From assembly GCA_022824395.1 (NCBI GenBank), contig JAJDZX010000040.1, forward strand, positions 94,516 through 158,515: DNA of 64,000 nucleotides. The letters are read 5' to 3'. Shown here in pieces: positions 18,266 through 28,973 of the stretch. Below the pieces are notes generated by a model. The model was not told the DNA's origin. It worked only from the letters and a program-made list of their open reading frames with translations, and made no database searches. Both the position numbers and the translations under genes were made by a program. This DNA comes from Alphaproteobacteria bacterium. GTDB taxonomy: Bacteria; Pseudomonadota; Alphaproteobacteria; TMED109. How positions within the stretch are numbered: the first letter of the stretch is position 1; the number at the start of each line of letters is the position of its first letter.

Positions 18266-18817
18266 ATGTCCGCACTCGCGGCCGGTGTCGCGCTCTTCAT
18301 AGCCCTGCACCTGCTGCCCATGGCGCGCGGCTCGGCCCGCGCCTCCCTTACCCGCATCCTGGGCGATACACCCTACCGGGCGGTTTTCGCCGTAGGCGCC
18401 CTGGCTGCCGTGGGCCTCATGGTCTGGGGCTGGCGAAGCGCCCCCGTCGTGCCGGTCTACACGGCCCCGCCACCGATCGCCTGGCTCGGCACCGCGCTCG
18501 CCTTCGCTGCCATCGTCCTGTTCCTGTCGAGCGTCTACCCGTCGCGACTCCGGCGATGGGTCCGTCACCCGCAGCTGGCCGCCGTGATCCTGTGGAGCTG
18601 CGGCCACCTGCTGCATGGCGCAGCCCTCCACAGCCTCGTGCTGTTTGGCGGGCTGGGAGCCTGGGCGCTGGCATGGATTCTGGTGGAGGGCTGGGGACCG
18701 CCGAAGTCGAATCGCGTAGCACCGCTCCACCTTGACCTGCTGGGGCTTTCTGCGTCCCTCCTGGCGGCCGTCATCGTCGGGTGGGTTCACGGGCTGGTGC
18801 ACGGCAATCTCCTGTAG
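18266..18817 (+). CDS. NnrU-family integral membrane protein
   Basis: 183 aa with five or so hydrophobic segments and the NnrU-family features HLLPMARG near the N terminus, HPQLAAVILWSCGHLLHGA in the middle and a C-terminal HGLVHGNLL. NnrU was named from a denitrification cluster, but the family is widespread and its biochemical role is unclear; it is related to MAPEG-like/isoprenylcysteine methyltransferase-like membrane proteins. It starts 3 bp after the rpsP stop, which is not the usual place: rpsP is normally followed directly by rimM. Confidence 0.85.
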   Translation: MSALAAGVALFIALHLLPMARGSARASLTRILGDTPYRAVFAVGALAAVGLMVWGWRSAPVVPVYTAPPPIAWLGTALAFAAIVLFLSSVYPSRLRRWVRHPQLAAVILWSCGHLLHGAALHSLVLFGGLGAWALAWILVEGWGPPKSNRVAPLHLDLLGLSASLLAAVIVGWVHGLVHGNLL

Positions 18818-18839
18818 ACCCGCTTGAAGGCGCCGCAGC

Positions 18840-19436
18840 GTGAGCCGTACGATGCGCAGCGACGTCCCGGCGGAGGATTCAACTGCGGCCAGCCGAATCG
18901 CGCTCGCGTGCGTGGTCCGTGCGCACGGGGTGCGGGGCGCCGTACGCTGCCGGCTGTACGGTGAATCGGCCGACAGCCTGACCACTGCCGGCCCGGTAGT
19001 CCTGCCGGACGGCCGTGCCACCCGGGTGCGGATCCTGGCGACCGTCGGCCGCCACGCGCTCTGCCAACTCGACGGCATCAATGACCGAACTGCGGCCACC
19101 GCCCTCGTCGGGAGCGAACTTGCAGTGCCCCGCGACCGGCTGCGTGCGCCCGATACCGGCAGCTACTTCCATGTCGATCTGATCGGCCTCAGGGTCCGCG
19201 ACACCGACGACCGGGCGCAGGGCACCGTTGCAGCCGTGCACAATTTCGGCGCCGGCGACCTCCTGGAGATCCAACCGACCGCGGGCGCCTCCCTCTTCGT
19301 ACCGTTCACCGCCGAGGCGGTGCCGGGCGTCGACATCGCCGGCGGGGTCCTGCGCGCGGATGCCGTCTGGTTCCCGTCCGGAGAGCCGCCGCCATCCCGA
19401 ACCCCGACCCCCGGCTTGCGCCATGACGGAACCTGA
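18840..19436 (+). CDS. rimM: Ribosome maturation factor RimM
   Basis: 198 aa. The N-terminal RimM domain carries [17 protein letters not shown] (HGxxGxVR signature). The PRC-barrel-like C-terminal half includes [20 protein letters not shown] and [14 protein letters not shown]. RimM assists assembly of the 30S head around S19 and 16S helix 31/33. The start is GTG at 18840, with a GAAGG element upstream; an ATG at 18852 in the same frame is an alternative. The 3' end overlaps trmD by 14 bp. Confidence 0.94.
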   Translation: MSRTMRSDVPAEDSTAASRIALACVVRAHGVRGAVRCRLYGESADSLTTAGPVVLPDGRATRVRILATVGRHALCQLDGINDRTAATALVGSELAVPRDRLRAPDTGSYFHVDLIGLRVRDTDDRAQGTVAAVHNFGAGDLLEIQPTAGASLFVPFTAEAVPGVDIAGGVLRADAVWFPSGEPPPSRTPTPGLRHDGT

Positions 19437-20169
19437 TGCGTCCTGGCGGGCCACCGTCTTCACGATCTTTCCCGAGATGTTTCCGGGGCCGCTCGGGCAT
19501 TCGCTGGCGGGTCGCGCCAAGGAAGCCGGCGTCTGGTCCCTCGAGACGGTGGACATTCGGCGCTACGCAAGCGATAAACACGCTTCCGTGGACGGGCCGG
19601 CCTTCGGGGACGGCGGGGGCATGGTGATGCGCCCCGATGTCCTTGCCGCCGCGCTTGACGCGCATGCCGCGGCACCTGGGCCGGCGCTGGCGTTGTCCGC
19701 TCGTGGGCAGCCGCTGACGCAGGCGCGAATCCGAGCCCTCGTGGCCGGACCGGGCGTGCGCCTCGTGTGCGGCCGCTACGAGGGAATCGACGAGCGCTTC
19801 CTCGAGGCGCGGGACGTGGAGGAGATCTCGGTCGGCGACTACGTGCTGTCCGGTGGGGAGCCGGGAGCGCTGGTGGTCATCGACGCAGTCGTGCGCTTGC
19901 TGCCCGGGGTGACCGGGACGGTCGAGCGCCTGGCGGACGAATCGTTCGAGGACGGGTTGCTCGAGCACCCCCAGTACACGCGGCCCCGCGTCTTCGAGGG
20001 TCGCACGCCCCCGGCGGTGCTGGTATCGGGCGACCACGCCGAGATCGCGCGCTGGCGGCGCGCCGCGGCGGAAGAGAGTACCCGGGCCCGGCGCCCGGAC
20101 CTTTGGCGGGAGCACCTGCGGACCCGCCGTCCAACCGGCCCCCGAGGCGGCCAGGAGAACGAGCGATGA
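19423..20169 (+). CDS. trmD: tRNA (guanine37-N1)-methyltransferase
   Basis: 248 aa, SPOUT-class enzyme. [20 protein letters not shown] at the N terminus, [31 protein letters not shown] and the knot segment [18 protein letters not shown] are the diagnostic parts. The last, with the SAM-binding trefoil knot, is fully conserved. The start at 19423 (MTEPDASW) fits the alphaproteobacterial N terminus. Its stop overlaps the rplS start (ATGA). Confidence 0.97.
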   Translation: MTEPDASWRATVFTIFPEMFPGPLGHSLAGRAKEAGVWSLETVDIRRYASDKHASVDGPAFGDGGGMVMRPDVLAAALDAHAAAPGPALALSARGQPLTQARIRALVAGPGVRLVCGRYEGIDERFLEARDVEEISVGDYVLSGGEPGALVVIDAVVRLLPGVTGTVERLADESFEDGLLEHPQYTRPRVFEGRTPPAVLVSGDHAEIARWRRAAAEESTRARRPDLWREHLRTRRPTGPRGGQENER

Positions 20170-20570
20170 ACGTCATCGACGCGATCGAGCGCGAGCAGAT
20201 TGCCGAGGCCAAGGCGCGGCACTCGGCACCTGAATTCAGGCCGGGCGACACCGTGCGGGTCAGCGTCCGCGTGACGGAGGGCTCGCGCCAGCGGGTGCAG
20301 GCATTTGAAGGCGTCTGCATCAGCCGCACCAGCCGTGGCATGGGTTCCACGTTCACGGTGCGGAAGGTGAGCTACGGCGAAGGCGTGGAACGCGTCTTTC
20401 CGCTGTACGCGCCGATCATCGAGAGCATCGAGGTCGTGCGCCAGGGACGCGTGCGGCGGGCGAAGCTCTACTACCTGCGCGAGCGCTCCGGGAAGTCGGC
20501 GCGCATCCGCGAACGCCGTCGGACCGCGGTGGGCCGCACGGCCAAGCCGGCGCCGGCCGACGAGAACTGA
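20166..20570 (+). CDS. rplS: 50S ribosomal protein L19
   Basis: 134 aa. [49 protein letters not shown] and [17 protein letters not shown] are L19 signatures. A basic tail of about 20 residues follows. Last ribosomal gene of the operon; leuC starts only 8 bp later. Confidence 0.97.
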   Translation: MNVIDAIEREQIAEAKARHSAPEFRPGDTVRVSVRVTEGSRQRVQAFEGVCISRTSRGMGSTFTVRKVSYGEGVERVFPLYAPIIESIEVVRQGRVRRAKLYYLRERSGKSARIRERRRTAVGRTAKPAPADEN

Positions 20571-20578
20571 CGTTCGCC

Positions 20579-22003
20579 GTGCCCGCCAACGGCCCGCAAA
20601 CCCTCTTTGCGAAGATCTGGGACCGCCACGTCGTCGAAACCCGCGACGATGGCGTCACCCTCCTCTACATCGACCGTCACCTGGTCCACGAGGTCACCAG
20701 CCCGCAGGCTTTCGAGGGGCTGCGGGTGGCTGGACGGCCGGCCCGGCGCCCGGAACTGGCGCTGGCGGTCGCCGACCACAACGTGCCCACCGAGGGCCGC
20801 GTGCGCGGGATCGCGGACGAGACCGCGCGCCTGCAGGTCGAGACGCTCGAGGACAACGTCCGCGAGTTCGGGATCCCGTACCTGCCGCTGCTCGATTCCC
20901 GGCAGGGAATCGTGCACGTCATCGGCCCCGAACAGGGCTTCACGCTCCCCGGCACGACGGTCGTCTGCGGCGACAGCCACACGGCGACCCACGGTGCGTT
21001 CGGCGCCCTCGCCTTCGGGATCGGCACCAGTGAGGTCGAGCACGTGCTGGCCACGCAGACGCTGCTCCAGCGCCGGCCGAAAACCATGCGGATCACCATC
21101 ACCGGTCAACCACCGGTCAGCGTCGACGCCAAGGACCTGATCCTCAGCGTGATCGGCCGCATCGGCGCGGCCGGAGGGACCGGCCACGTGATCGAGTACG
21201 CCGGTGCGGCGATCCGCGCGCTGTCGATGGAAGGGCGCATGACAGTCTGCAACATGTCGATCGAGGCCGGGGCGCGGGCGGGGTTGATCGCCCCCGACGC
21301 GACGACGTTCGCCTACCTCGACGAACGGCCGCTGGCGCCGGCCGGTGACGCCTGGGAGGCCGCCTGCGCGGATTGGCGTACGCTGCCGACCGACCCGGGT
21401 GCCGCCTTCGACCGCGACGTGGAGATTGACGTCGCCGAGTTGAAGCCGCACGTGACCTGGGGAACGAGTCCCCAGGACGCCGTGGCGATTGACGCGGTGG
21501 TGCCAGACCCGGCGGTCGTCTCGGACCCGGACCGCCGCGAAATCATGGAGCGCGGGCTCGACTACATGGATCTCGAGCCCGGCACGCCGCTCGCCGAGGT
21601 GCCCATCGATCGCGTCTTCATCGGCTCGTGCACCAACGCCCGAATCGAGGACATCCGGGCGGCCGCCGCGATCGCCCGCGGCCGGAGCGTGGCCGACCGC
21701 GTGCACGCCATGATCGTGCCGGGATCGGGGCTCGTGAAGGAGCAGGCCGAAGCCGAGGGCCTCGACCGAATCCTGATCGACGCCGGCTTCGACTGGCGCG
21801 AGCCCGGCTGCTCGATGTGCCTTGGCATGAACCCCGATCAGCTCTCGCCCGGCGAACGCTGCGTCTCGACCTCCAACCGCAACTTCGAGGGCCGCCAGGG
21901 GCGCGGCGGGCGCACCCACCTGGCCAGCCCCGCGACCGCCGCCGCCAGCGCCATCCTGGGGACGATTGCGGATCACCGGGCACTGGCCAGGGAGACCGCC
22001 TGA
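20579..22003 (+). CDS. leuC: 3-isopropylmalate dehydratase large subunit
   Basis: 474 aa, full length. The aconitase-superfamily 4Fe-4S ligands are visible: one cysteine in the [10 protein letters not shown] region's downstream partner [14 protein letters not shown] and the pair in [11 protein letters not shown]. With LeuD it isomerises 2-isopropylmalate to 3-isopropylmalate in leucine synthesis. The start is GTG at 20579; no ATG in frame is better placed. It is directly coupled to leuD (TGATG overlap). Confidence 0.97.
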   Translation: MPANGPQTLFAKIWDRHVVETRDDGVTLLYIDRHLVHEVTSPQAFEGLRVAGRPARRPELALAVADHNVPTEGRVRGIADETARLQVETLEDNVREFGIPYLPLLDSRQGIVHVIGPEQGFTLPGTTVVCGDSHTATHGAFGALAFGIGTSEVEHVLATQTLLQRRPKTMRITITGQPPVSVDAKDLILSVIGRIGAAGGTGHVIEYAGAAIRALSMEGRMTVCNMSIEAGARAGLIAPDATTFAYLDERPLAPAGDAWEAACADWRTLPTDPGAAFDRDVEIDVAELKPHVTWGTSPQDAVAIDAVVPDPAVVSDPDRREIMERGLDYMDLEPGTPLAEVPIDRVFIGSCTNARIEDIRAAAAIARGRSVADRVHAMIVPGSGLVKEQAEAEGLDRILIDAGFDWREPGCSMCLGMNPDQLSPGERCVSTSNRNFEGRQGRGGRTHLASPATAAASAILGTIADHRALARETA

Positions 22004-22626
22004 TGGAGGCGTTCGTACGGCTGGAGGGGGTCGCTGCCGCCCTCCCCATGGCCAACGTCGACACCGACATGATCATCCCGAAGCAGTTCCTGAAGACGAT
22101 CCGGCGCACCGGCCTGGGCCAGTACCTCTTCCACGAGCGCCGGCGCTCGGAAGATGGAGCGGAAATCGGCTCGTTCGTGCTCAACCGCCCCCCCTGGCGG
22201 GATGCCGAGATCCTGATCGCGGGCACCAATTTCGGGTGTGGCTCGTCGCGCGAGCACGCTCCCTGGGCGCTCGCCGACTTTGGAATCCGGTGCGTGGTGG
22301 CGCCTTCGTTCGCCGACATTTTCTTCAACAACAGCGCCAAGAACGGAATCCTTCTGATCGCCTTGCCGGAAGCTGATGTCGAGACCCTGATGCAGGATGC
22401 CGGCGCGCCCGAGAGCGCCCGCATGACGGTCGATCTCCGAAACTGCACCATCACGCGGGCGAACGGCGAGGTCCTGGCCTTCACGATCGATGATCACCGG
22501 CGGCACTGCCTGCTGAACGGGCTCGACGATATCGGTCTCACGCTCGAACGCACCGCGGCCATCGAGGCGTACGAGGCGCGGGCGGCCGATTCCCGGGCCT
22601 GGCTGGCTCCCGGAGCGCGGGCATGA
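22003..22626 (+). CDS. leuD: 3-isopropylmalate dehydratase small subunit
   Basis: 207 aa. [19 protein letters not shown] and [15 protein letters not shown], the swivel-domain signatures of LeuD, are intact, as is [15 protein letters not shown]. It forms the isopropylmalate isomerase heterodimer with LeuC. It overlaps leuC by one base and leuB by four. Confidence 0.97.
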   Translation: MEAFVRLEGVAAALPMANVDTDMIIPKQFLKTIRRTGLGQYLFHERRRSEDGAEIGSFVLNRPPWRDAEILIAGTNFGCGSSREHAPWALADFGIRCVVAPSFADIFFNNSAKNGILLIALPEADVETLMQDAGAPESARMTVDLRNCTITRANGEVLAFTIDDHRRHCLLNGLDDIGLTLERTAAIEAYEARAADSRAWLAPGARA

Positions 22627-23735
22627 CCAGCAACCGGCGCGTCGTCCTCCTTGCCGGAGACGGGATTGGACCGGAAGTGGCGGGCGAGGCCCTGCGCGTG
22701 GTGGACTGGCTCGACCGGCGCCGGTCGGTCGGTTTCGACCTTTCGGAGGCACAGGTCGGCGGAGCCGCCTATGACGCCACCGGCCATCCCCTGCCGGACT
22801 CGACGCTCGAGGCCGCCCGGGCGGCAGACGCCGTGCTGCTCGGGGCCGTCGGCGGCCCGCGGTGGGACTCGCTGGATTTCTCCCTCCGGCCGGAACGGGC
22901 CATCCTGGGTCTTCGAAAGAGCCTGGACCTATTTGCCAACCTGCGGCCGGCCAAGGTGTTCGACGCGCTGAGCGATGCCTCCAGCCTGAAAGCCGACGTC
23001 CTGCGCGGCCTCGATCTCATGATCATCCGCGAGCTCACCGGCGGCATCTACTTCGGGGAACCGCGCGGCGTCGAAACGCTCCCGGACGGGACCCGGCGCG
23101 GGGTCAACACCGAGGTCTACACCACGCCGGAAATCCGGCGGGTGGGCGCGGTTGCCTTCGAGCTCGCAAGGGAGCGTCAAGGCAAGGTCCATTCGGTCGA
23201 GAAAGCCAACGTGATGGAATCGGGCGGTCTCTGGCGCGAAGAGATCCAGACGCTCCGGGACGCGGACTACGCGGACGTCGACCTCCACCACATGTACGCC
23301 GACAACTGCGCCATGCAGCTGGTCCGTGATCCACACCAGTTCGATGTCGTCGTCACCAGCAACCTGTTCGGTGACCTGCTCTCGGACATCTCGGCCCAGC
23401 TTACGGGCTCGCTCGGCATGCTTCCGTCCGCCTCGCTCGGCGCACCGGGACCGGGCGGCACCCGGGCGGCCCTGTACGAGCCGGTCCACGGCAGCGCGCC
23501 GGACATCGCCGGCGAGGGCAAGGCCAATCCCATCGCCATGGTGCTCTCGCTCGCCATGCTCCTCCGGCATTCGCTGGACCAGGACGAGGACGCCGAATTG
23601 ATCGAGCAGGCTGTCGGCAACGTCCTCGACCGCGGACTGCGGACGGCGGACATACTCCAGCCGGGTTTCACCGCCGTGTCCACCGAGGACATGGGCCGCG
23701 CCATCTGCGCTGAACTCGACCGGCTGGCCGCGTGA
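22623..23735 (+). CDS. leuB: 3-isopropylmalate dehydrogenase
   Basis: 370 aa. [11 protein letters not shown] at the N terminus, [14 protein letters not shown], the catalytic region [13 protein letters not shown], the metal-binding [13 protein letters not shown] with [15 protein letters not shown], and [12 protein letters not shown] follow the beta-decarboxylating dehydrogenase family. It oxidises and decarboxylates 3-isopropylmalate to 2-oxoisocaproate. ATGA overlap with leuD. Confidence 0.97.
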   Translation: MTSNRRVVLLAGDGIGPEVAGEALRVVDWLDRRRSVGFDLSEAQVGGAAYDATGHPLPDSTLEAARAADAVLLGAVGGPRWDSLDFSLRPERAILGLRKSLDLFANLRPAKVFDALSDASSLKADVLRGLDLMIIRELTGGIYFGEPRGVETLPDGTRRGVNTEVYTTPEIRRVGAVAFELARERQGKVHSVEKANVMESGGLWREEIQTLRDADYADVDLHHMYADNCAMQLVRDPHQFDVVVTSNLFGDLLSDISAQLTGSLGMLPSASLGAPGPGGTRAALYEPVHGSAPDIAGEGKANPIAMVLSLAMLLRHSLDQDEDAELIEQAVGNVLDRGLRTADILQPGFTAVSTEDMGRAICAELDRLAA

Positions 23736-23763
23736 ACCGGAATCGGATGCGGGACGCGGGCCG

Positions 23764-24783
23764 ATGAGCGTCCGGGTTGCCGTGGTGGGGGCGACCGGCG
23801 CGATCGGTCGGCGGATGCTGCACACGCTGGACGCCCGGAGCTTTCCGGCTTCGTCGGTCGTCGCGCTGGCGTCGTCACGCTCGCACGGCCGCGAAGTGTC
23901 GTACGGCGAAGGGCGTGCGCTGAAGGTTCAGAAGCTCGCGGACTTCGACTTCGCCGAAACCGATCTCGCCCTGTTTTCAGCCGGCGGAAGCATCTCCGCC
24001 GAACACGCGCCGCGGGCCGCGGCAGCCGGCACCATCGTGGTGGACAACTCCTCCTATTTCCGCATGGACGAGGACGTCCCGCTCGTGGTTCCGGAAGTCA
24101 ACGCGGATGCGTTGCGGCAGGTGGGGCATCGGAACATTGTCGCCAACCCCAATTGCTCGACGATACAGCTGGTGGTGGCACTGAAGCCCCTGCACGACAT
24201 CGTCCCCATCCGACGCGTGGTGGTCTCGACGTACCAGTCGGTCTCGGGAGCCGGCCTCGGGGCAATGGAAGAGCTCGAAGCCCAGGTACGAGGGGAACTG
24301 TTCAACGAACAGGCGGCGATCGAACGACTGCCCCGGCGCATTGCCTTCAACGTGGTCCCGCACATCGACGTGTTCGAGGATGACGGATCGACGCGCGAGG
24401 AATGGAAAATGGTGCATGAGACTCGCAAGATCCTCGACCCGGACATCGCACTCGCCGCAACCTGCGTGCGGGTGCCGGTGTTCATCGGCCACGCGGAGGC
24501 GGTGAACGTCGAGTTCGCAGGGCCGGTGTCGCCCGCCGACGCGACGGCGGCGCTCATGTCTGCCCCGGGTGTTGAAGTCGTGGATGCGGACGACATGCAG
24601 ATGTACGCGACCCCCATCGACTGCGTTCACGAAGATCCCGTGTTCGTGTCGCGGATCCGCACCGATCCGACGGTGGATCACGGCCTGCAGTTTTGGACCG
24701 TCGCGGACAATGTCGGCAAGGGCGCGGCCCTCAATGCGGTGCAGATTGCCGAGCATCTGGTGCGGAGCCGCTTGCTCCACTGA
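23764..24783 (+). CDS. asd: Aspartate-semialdehyde dehydrogenase
   Basis: 339 aa. VAVVGATGAIGRRML (nucleotide-binding), the active-site cysteine in IVANPNCSTIQLVVAL, STYQSVSGAG, and the late motif RVPVFIGHAEAVNVEF are those of Asd. It makes aspartate-4-semialdehyde for lysine, threonine, methionine and diaminopimelate. It ends the leu-asd run, 28 bp after leuB. Confidence 0.96.
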   Translation: MSVRVAVVGATGAIGRRMLHTLDARSFPASSVVALASSRSHGREVSYGEGRALKVQKLADFDFAETDLALFSAGGSISAEHAPRAAAAGTIVVDNSSYFRMDEDVPLVVPEVNADALRQVGHRNIVANPNCSTIQLVVALKPLHDIVPIRRVVVSTYQSVSGAGLGAMEELEAQVRGELFNEQAAIERLPRRIAFNVVPHIDVFEDDGSTREEWKMVHETRKILDPDIALAATCVRVPVFIGHAEAVNVEFAGPVSPADATAALMSAPGVEVVDADDMQMYATPIDCVHEDPVFVSRIRTDPTVDHGLQFWTVADNVGKGAALNAVQIAEHLVRSRLLH

Positions 24784-25293
24784 CCAGCCCGCCCGCCGTC
24801 CGCACGCGGCAAGCGATTGAAACCGACCGTTGACGACGCCCGCGACTTCCTCTCGACGTCGCGCAGGCCCGAGTCTGGTCGAGCGCCTTTCCCTCGACAC
24901 CGTTAGCCAACAACAACGACGCCAGTAAGCGAAGGGTCGGCGTCGCCTCGAATGAAACCCGCTGCGAGCGAACGAAATCTGAAGATTCGTCGTCGACTTG
25001 ATCGTCGAAACTGGAGCGCCGCGCATCCCGTCGAAGCGCGAGCCGGACGTGGAACGTTGCAATGTGGCTGCCATGAACGCCTGCCGCAGAAATCTGAGAT
25101 CCCGCGCAAGGAGTGCTTGCTACCAATCCCAGGCCCTGCCAACTATGCTATTTGTCGGTGTTCTTCCGAAGTAAAGAGAAGGTGGCGCTCCAGGTACGAG
25201 TGCTGCTTCAATCTCATGACCCCACTGCCGGTCTTCGTACCGCACACTGTTGCCTTGGTTCTCTGACGCTGGGGAATTGACGAGGAAACCTCC
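24784..25293. other. Intergenic stretch between asd and the MpaB-type gene
   Basis: 510 bp with noticeably lower G+C from about 25080 on. Short open frames on both strands have no family resemblance and no ribosome-binding site. The last 12 bp before the next ATG read GAGGAAACCTCC: the GAGGAAA Shine-Dalgarno element is inside a small inverted repeat (GAGG/CCTC), which could mask it. A rapid fall in G+C suggests this and the next genes were acquired separately from the leu-asd block. Confidence 0.5.
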
Positions 25294-26472
25294 ATGCGCG
25301 ATCTGGACCAGCCAGGCAGGGAGCTCCAGATTCCAGCGGCATACGTGGAAGGATACGGGAAGGCTCGCTCCGTTAACGAGTCGCTGGCGACTACCTACGT
25401 TCAACACACGACGATCGGCGATCCCGTCCTTGATCCAATCATGGACGAATTGGCGGACCTGCAGACCGACAACCTGCACAAGTTCGTGGAAGCCGGCATC
25501 ATGCAAAGTGAATCCCTGCGTGAAGCGCCGGAAGCGCTACGCCATTTCTTCGACAATCTGGGCACGCCTCCCTGGCTGGACTTCGAAGCGTTCCGACCTG
25601 GCATCAGCGCGTTTCACGCGAACACCCAGCACATCCTCCTGGCATTCATCTGCGGCGTGCTGGTAGAAGGATTCGCCACCCTGATCAGCAAGTCGTTCGC
25701 CATTACTGGACGGGTCGTGCACACGCACCGACGGCTAAAGCAGAACAACCGGCAGCTTGTCGAGATATTTTTCCCCGGGGGCCTGCATCGGGACGGCGAC
25801 GGGTTCCGACTCTCCATTCGCATCCGTTTCGTCCATGCCCGCGTCCGGCAATTGCTGAAAGGATCGGAGTACTGGGACACGGCCACCTGGGGGACGCCGG
25901 TCAGCGCCGCCCACCTCGGCTATGCCATCGCAGTGTTTTCCATGCGCCTCCTGCAGTACTCATCGCTGGTTGGCGCCAGGTACAGCCAAGAAGCCCAGGA
26001 CAGCATTCTCGATGTCTGGCGGTACGCCGGCCACGTGATGGGCATTCCGGAGAGTATCCTCTATGCCAACGGGCAGGCGGCTCACGAGGTCTACCAGGTC
26101 GGTCGCATGTGCGAGCCGCCGCCGGACGAGGACAGCGCATTGATGGCCAACGCGCTGATCAACTCCGCCCCGTTGATTGCGGGAATCACCGACCCGAAGG
26201 AACGACGCTCACTGACCGGCCTGGCCTTTCGCCTTTCGCGCGCTCTCATCGGCAAGGAGCTGGCGGAGGGCTTGCGGTTTCCGAAAGGGGCCAATTTCGG
26301 AACGCTGTTCTTCTACCGTCTCGACCAGCGCGTACGGGCGCTGATGAAGGCGGCGCAGATCGCTCGATCGGAGAATTTCTCCTTGCTTCTCCAGATTTCG
26401 GCATTTGACGACTCCGGGATGAGTTACCGACTGCCGGACCACGTGAAGCACACCCAGTCCAGCGAGTGGTAA
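25294..26472 (+). CDS. MpaB / rubber-oxygenase-type (DUF2236) heme protein
   Basis: 392 aa. The central segment matches the oxygenase MpaB / latex-clearing-protein catalytic domain (formerly DUF2236): GVLVEGFATLISKSFAITGRV, a basic SIRIRFVHARVRQLL element with the conserved histidine that is expected to ligate heme b, and YSQEAQDSILDVWRYAGHVMGIPE. Family members include Lcp, which cleaves poly(cis-1,4-isoprene), and eukaryotic MpaB, which cleaves the farnesyl chain of mycophenolic acid intermediates. No signal peptide is seen, so polymer degradation outside the cell is unlikely; a lipid or isoprenoid substrate is inferred only from the family. The start has GAGGAAA upstream. Confidence 0.8.
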   Translation: MRDLDQPGRELQIPAAYVEGYGKARSVNESLATTYVQHTTIGDPVLDPIMDELADLQTDNLHKFVEAGIMQSESLREAPEALRHFFDNLGTPPWLDFEAFRPGISAFHANTQHILLAFICGVLVEGFATLISKSFAITGRVVHTHRRLKQNNRQLVEIFFPGGLHRDGDGFRLSIRIRFVHARVRQLLKGSEYWDTATWGTPVSAAHLGYAIAVFSMRLLQYSSLVGARYSQEAQDSILDVWRYAGHVMGIPESILYANGQAAHEVYQVGRMCEPPPDEDSALMANALINSAPLIAGITDPKERRSLTGLAFRLSRALIGKELAEGLRFPKGANFGTLFFYRLDQRVRALMKAAQIARSENFSLLLQISAFDDSGMSYRLPDHVKHTQSSEW

Positions 26473-26639
26473 GCCGGGCCGTGACGGTCATGCATCAGCC
26501 CTCCACCAGTGTGACGAGCACCATGCTGCATCATTTGTCACGCTGGTCGATGGGCGTCTGCTGAACCGGTGCGGGCAGCATCGCCATTCGGACGCATCAC
26601 CGGGGATGCAACCTCTCTGCCTCCAGGACGGCAACCACC

Positions 26640-28973
26640 ATGATCAATCGTGCTCAACTCGACCAATACATTGACTTTGTTCTGCGCCGTCGCTGGCTGA
26701 TAGTTGCCATCGTCGGGCTGGTGATGGTCGCGGTATCGGCGGGAGCGGCCTTCATCCGCATCTCCAACGACTACCGCATCATGTTTCGCGAGAATGATCC
26801 GCAGCTTGCGACCCTGGACGCACTGGAGACCACTTTTTCGGAGTCGCGCGCCGTCCTGGTCGCGCTGGCTCCGCAAGAGGGCTCCATCTTTACCCGGGAA
26901 AGCCTCGCGGCGCTGGAAGAAATGACCGAAACGGCTTGGCAGGTACCGTACTCCAGCCGGGTCAATTCGCTTACCAATTACTCGCACAGCGAGGCATTCG
27001 AAGACGACCTGATCGTCGAGCCACTGGTCGAGGACGCCGCGTCGCTGAGCGATGCGGACCTGGCTCGAGTGGAAGCGATCGCGCTCAACGAGATCGAACT
27101 CGCCGGCCGCCTCGTATCGCTCGATGGACGGGTCGGGGGGCTGGCGATCAACTTCGCCTTGCCGGAAAACGAAGATGCCGCGGTCGTCGAAATCACCGAC
27201 TACCTGAGCGGCGTTCTGGATGAGGCGCGCGCGAGCCATCCGGACATCGCCTACTACATGACCGGCGACGTGGTCATGAGCCGAACCTTCGCCGACGCCA
27301 CGAAGGATGACCTCGAGATCCTGGGTCCCATCGTGTTCCTGATCATCGTGGCAGCCGCCGCCCTTCTGCTCCGATCGGTCTACGGCACGGTCGCAGTCGC
27401 GGTGGTGCTCATGTTCATTGTCAATACCACGATGGGCTTTGCCGGCTGGATGGGAACGGTGTTCAGCCCCGCGAACGCCGGCGTGCCGATCATCGTCATG
27501 ACGGTGGCGATCGCGCATTCGGTCCACATCGTGACTGCCACCCTGTACCGGATGAGCCACGGGATGGAGAAGAACACGGCGATAGCGGAAGCGTTTCGCG
27601 CCAACCTCTATCCGGTGTTCCTGACGTCGCTGACGACGATCGTCGGATTTCTCAGTCTGAACGCATCCGATTCTCCCCCCTTCCACGTCCTGGGCAACTT
27701 CGTCGCGTTCGGCGTCCTGATCGCCTTCGTCTATTCGGTATCCCTGCTGCCGGCCATTCTCTCGATCCTGCCCCTGCGCGCACCTCCGGTCCGCTCCGAG
27801 AGAACCCCATTCTTCGATCGCCTGTCCGCCATCGTAACCCGCCACCCCACCGCTCTGCTGTGCCTCATGGTCCTCCTGGTCGCCTCCCTGGTCGCGGGCG
27901 TGCCCCGGAACGTGCTCACGGACAACTGGCCCGAATACTTTGACGAGCGCTACGAATTCCGGCGCGACACCGATTTCATTCTCGCCAACTTGAACGGCCT
28001 GTACAAATTGGAGTACTCGCTGGAATCCGGAGTGCAGGGGGGAATCACCGAACCGGAGTACCTGCAGGCCGTAGACGCCTTCGCAGAGTGGTACCGGGAT
28101 CAGCCGGACGTGACCCACGTCCAAGCCTTCTCGGACATCATGCAGCGCCTCAACAAGAACATGCACGGCGACGATCCGGCGTTCTACCGTCTGCCGGACG
28201 ACCCGGAACTCGCCGCCCAGTACCTTCTGCTGTACGAGCTGTCGCTGCCGTTCGGGGCAGACTTGAACGATCGCATCGACGTCGGGAAGTCCGCGACCCG
28301 TCTCACGGTCACGGTCCGGGGCGTCTCCTCGCAGGCCCTCCGCGAACTGGACGCGCGAGCACAGGAATGGCTGCAGACCAATACCCCCGGCCTCGCTACC
28401 GAAGCGACGGGTTTCAGCATCGTCTTTTCGCACCTGTTCCAGCGCAACATCTACAGCATGTTGCGCGCAACGATCATCGCAATGGGCCTGATATCGTTGC
28501 TCCTGATCGTGATCTTCAGAAGCGTCCGGCTGGGCGTCATCAGCCTGATACCGAACTTCATTCCCGCGATCATGACGTTCGGTCTGTGGGGATATCTGGT
28601 GGGCCAGGTCGGATTGGCCGGATCGATCATGACCGCGATCGCGTTCGGAATCGTCGTGGACGACACGATCCATTTCCTGACCAAGTACCGGCGGGAGCGG
28701 CAAGCGGGACAAACGAGTACCGAAGCCGTGCGGGCAACCTTCCGGACCATCGGCAAGGCGCTCTGGACCACGACGGCAGTCCTGTCGGCGGGCTTCCTGG
28801 TGTTTGCCACGTCCGGATTCGAGGTGAGCTGGACGCTGGGCATCATGGTCACCATGACCATCATGTTTGCCCTGCTCACGGATTTCCTGCTGCTTCCCGC
28901 TCTTCTGCTCGTGCTTGATCGGAAGAAGTCAGGAAGCGCCGCGAGCACGGAATCGCCGGCTCCGCCGGCTTGA
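26640..28973 (+). CDS. MMPL/RND-superfamily lipid exporter-like transporter
   Basis: 777 aa with two repeats of the RND fold: an N-terminal helix (residues 18-38), a periplasmic domain of about 180 residues, a bundle of five helices (about 225-385), then a repeat beginning near 410 with a second periplasmic domain and a last bundle from about 610. The RND family motif appears as FGIVVDDTIHFLTKYRRER in the second bundle, where the aspartates can relay protons. It resembles hopanoid/lipid exporters of the MMPL type more than drug pumps; no membrane-fusion or TolC-like gene is adjacent. It follows the MpaB-type gene by 167 bp, and the pair may act on the same hydrophobic compound. Confidence 0.85.
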   Translation: MINRAQLDQYIDFVLRRRWLIVAIVGLVMVAVSAGAAFIRISNDYRIMFRENDPQLATLDALETTFSESRAVLVALAPQEGSIFTRESLAALEEMTETAWQVPYSSRVNSLTNYSHSEAFEDDLIVEPLVEDAASLSDADLARVEAIALNEIELAGRLVSLDGRVGGLAINFALPENEDAAVVEITDYLSGVLDEARASHPDIAYYMTGDVVMSRTFADATKDDLEILGPIVFLIIVAAAALLLRSVYGTVAVAVVLMFIVNTTMGFAGWMGTVFSPANAGVPIIVMTVAIAHSVHIVTATLYRMSHGMEKNTAIAEAFRANLYPVFLTSLTTIVGFLSLNASDSPPFHVLGNFVAFGVLIAFVYSVSLLPAILSILPLRAPPVRSERTPFFDRLSAIVTRHPTALLCLMVLLVASLVAGVPRNVLTDNWPEYFDERYEFRRDTDFILANLNGLYKLEYSLESGVQGGITEPEYLQAVDAFAEWYRDQPDVTHVQAFSDIMQRLNKNMHGDDPAFYRLPDDPELAAQYLLLYELSLPFGADLNDRIDVGKSATRLTVTVRGVSSQALRELDARAQEWLQTNTPGLATEATGFSIVFSHLFQRNIYSMLRATIIAMGLISLLLIVIFRSVRLGVISLIPNFIPAIMTFGLWGYLVGQVGLAGSIMTAIAFGIVVDDTIHFLTKYRRERQAGQTSTEAVRATFRTIGKALWTTTAVLSAGFLVFATSGFEVSWTLGIMVTMTIMFALLTDFLLLPALLLVLDRKKSGSAASTESPAPPA

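Noticed and set aside
26538..28712. 724-codon frame antisense to the RND transporter
   Set aside because: Its translation is His/Asp/Arg-rich without domains, while the opposite strand encodes a clear two-repeat RND protein.
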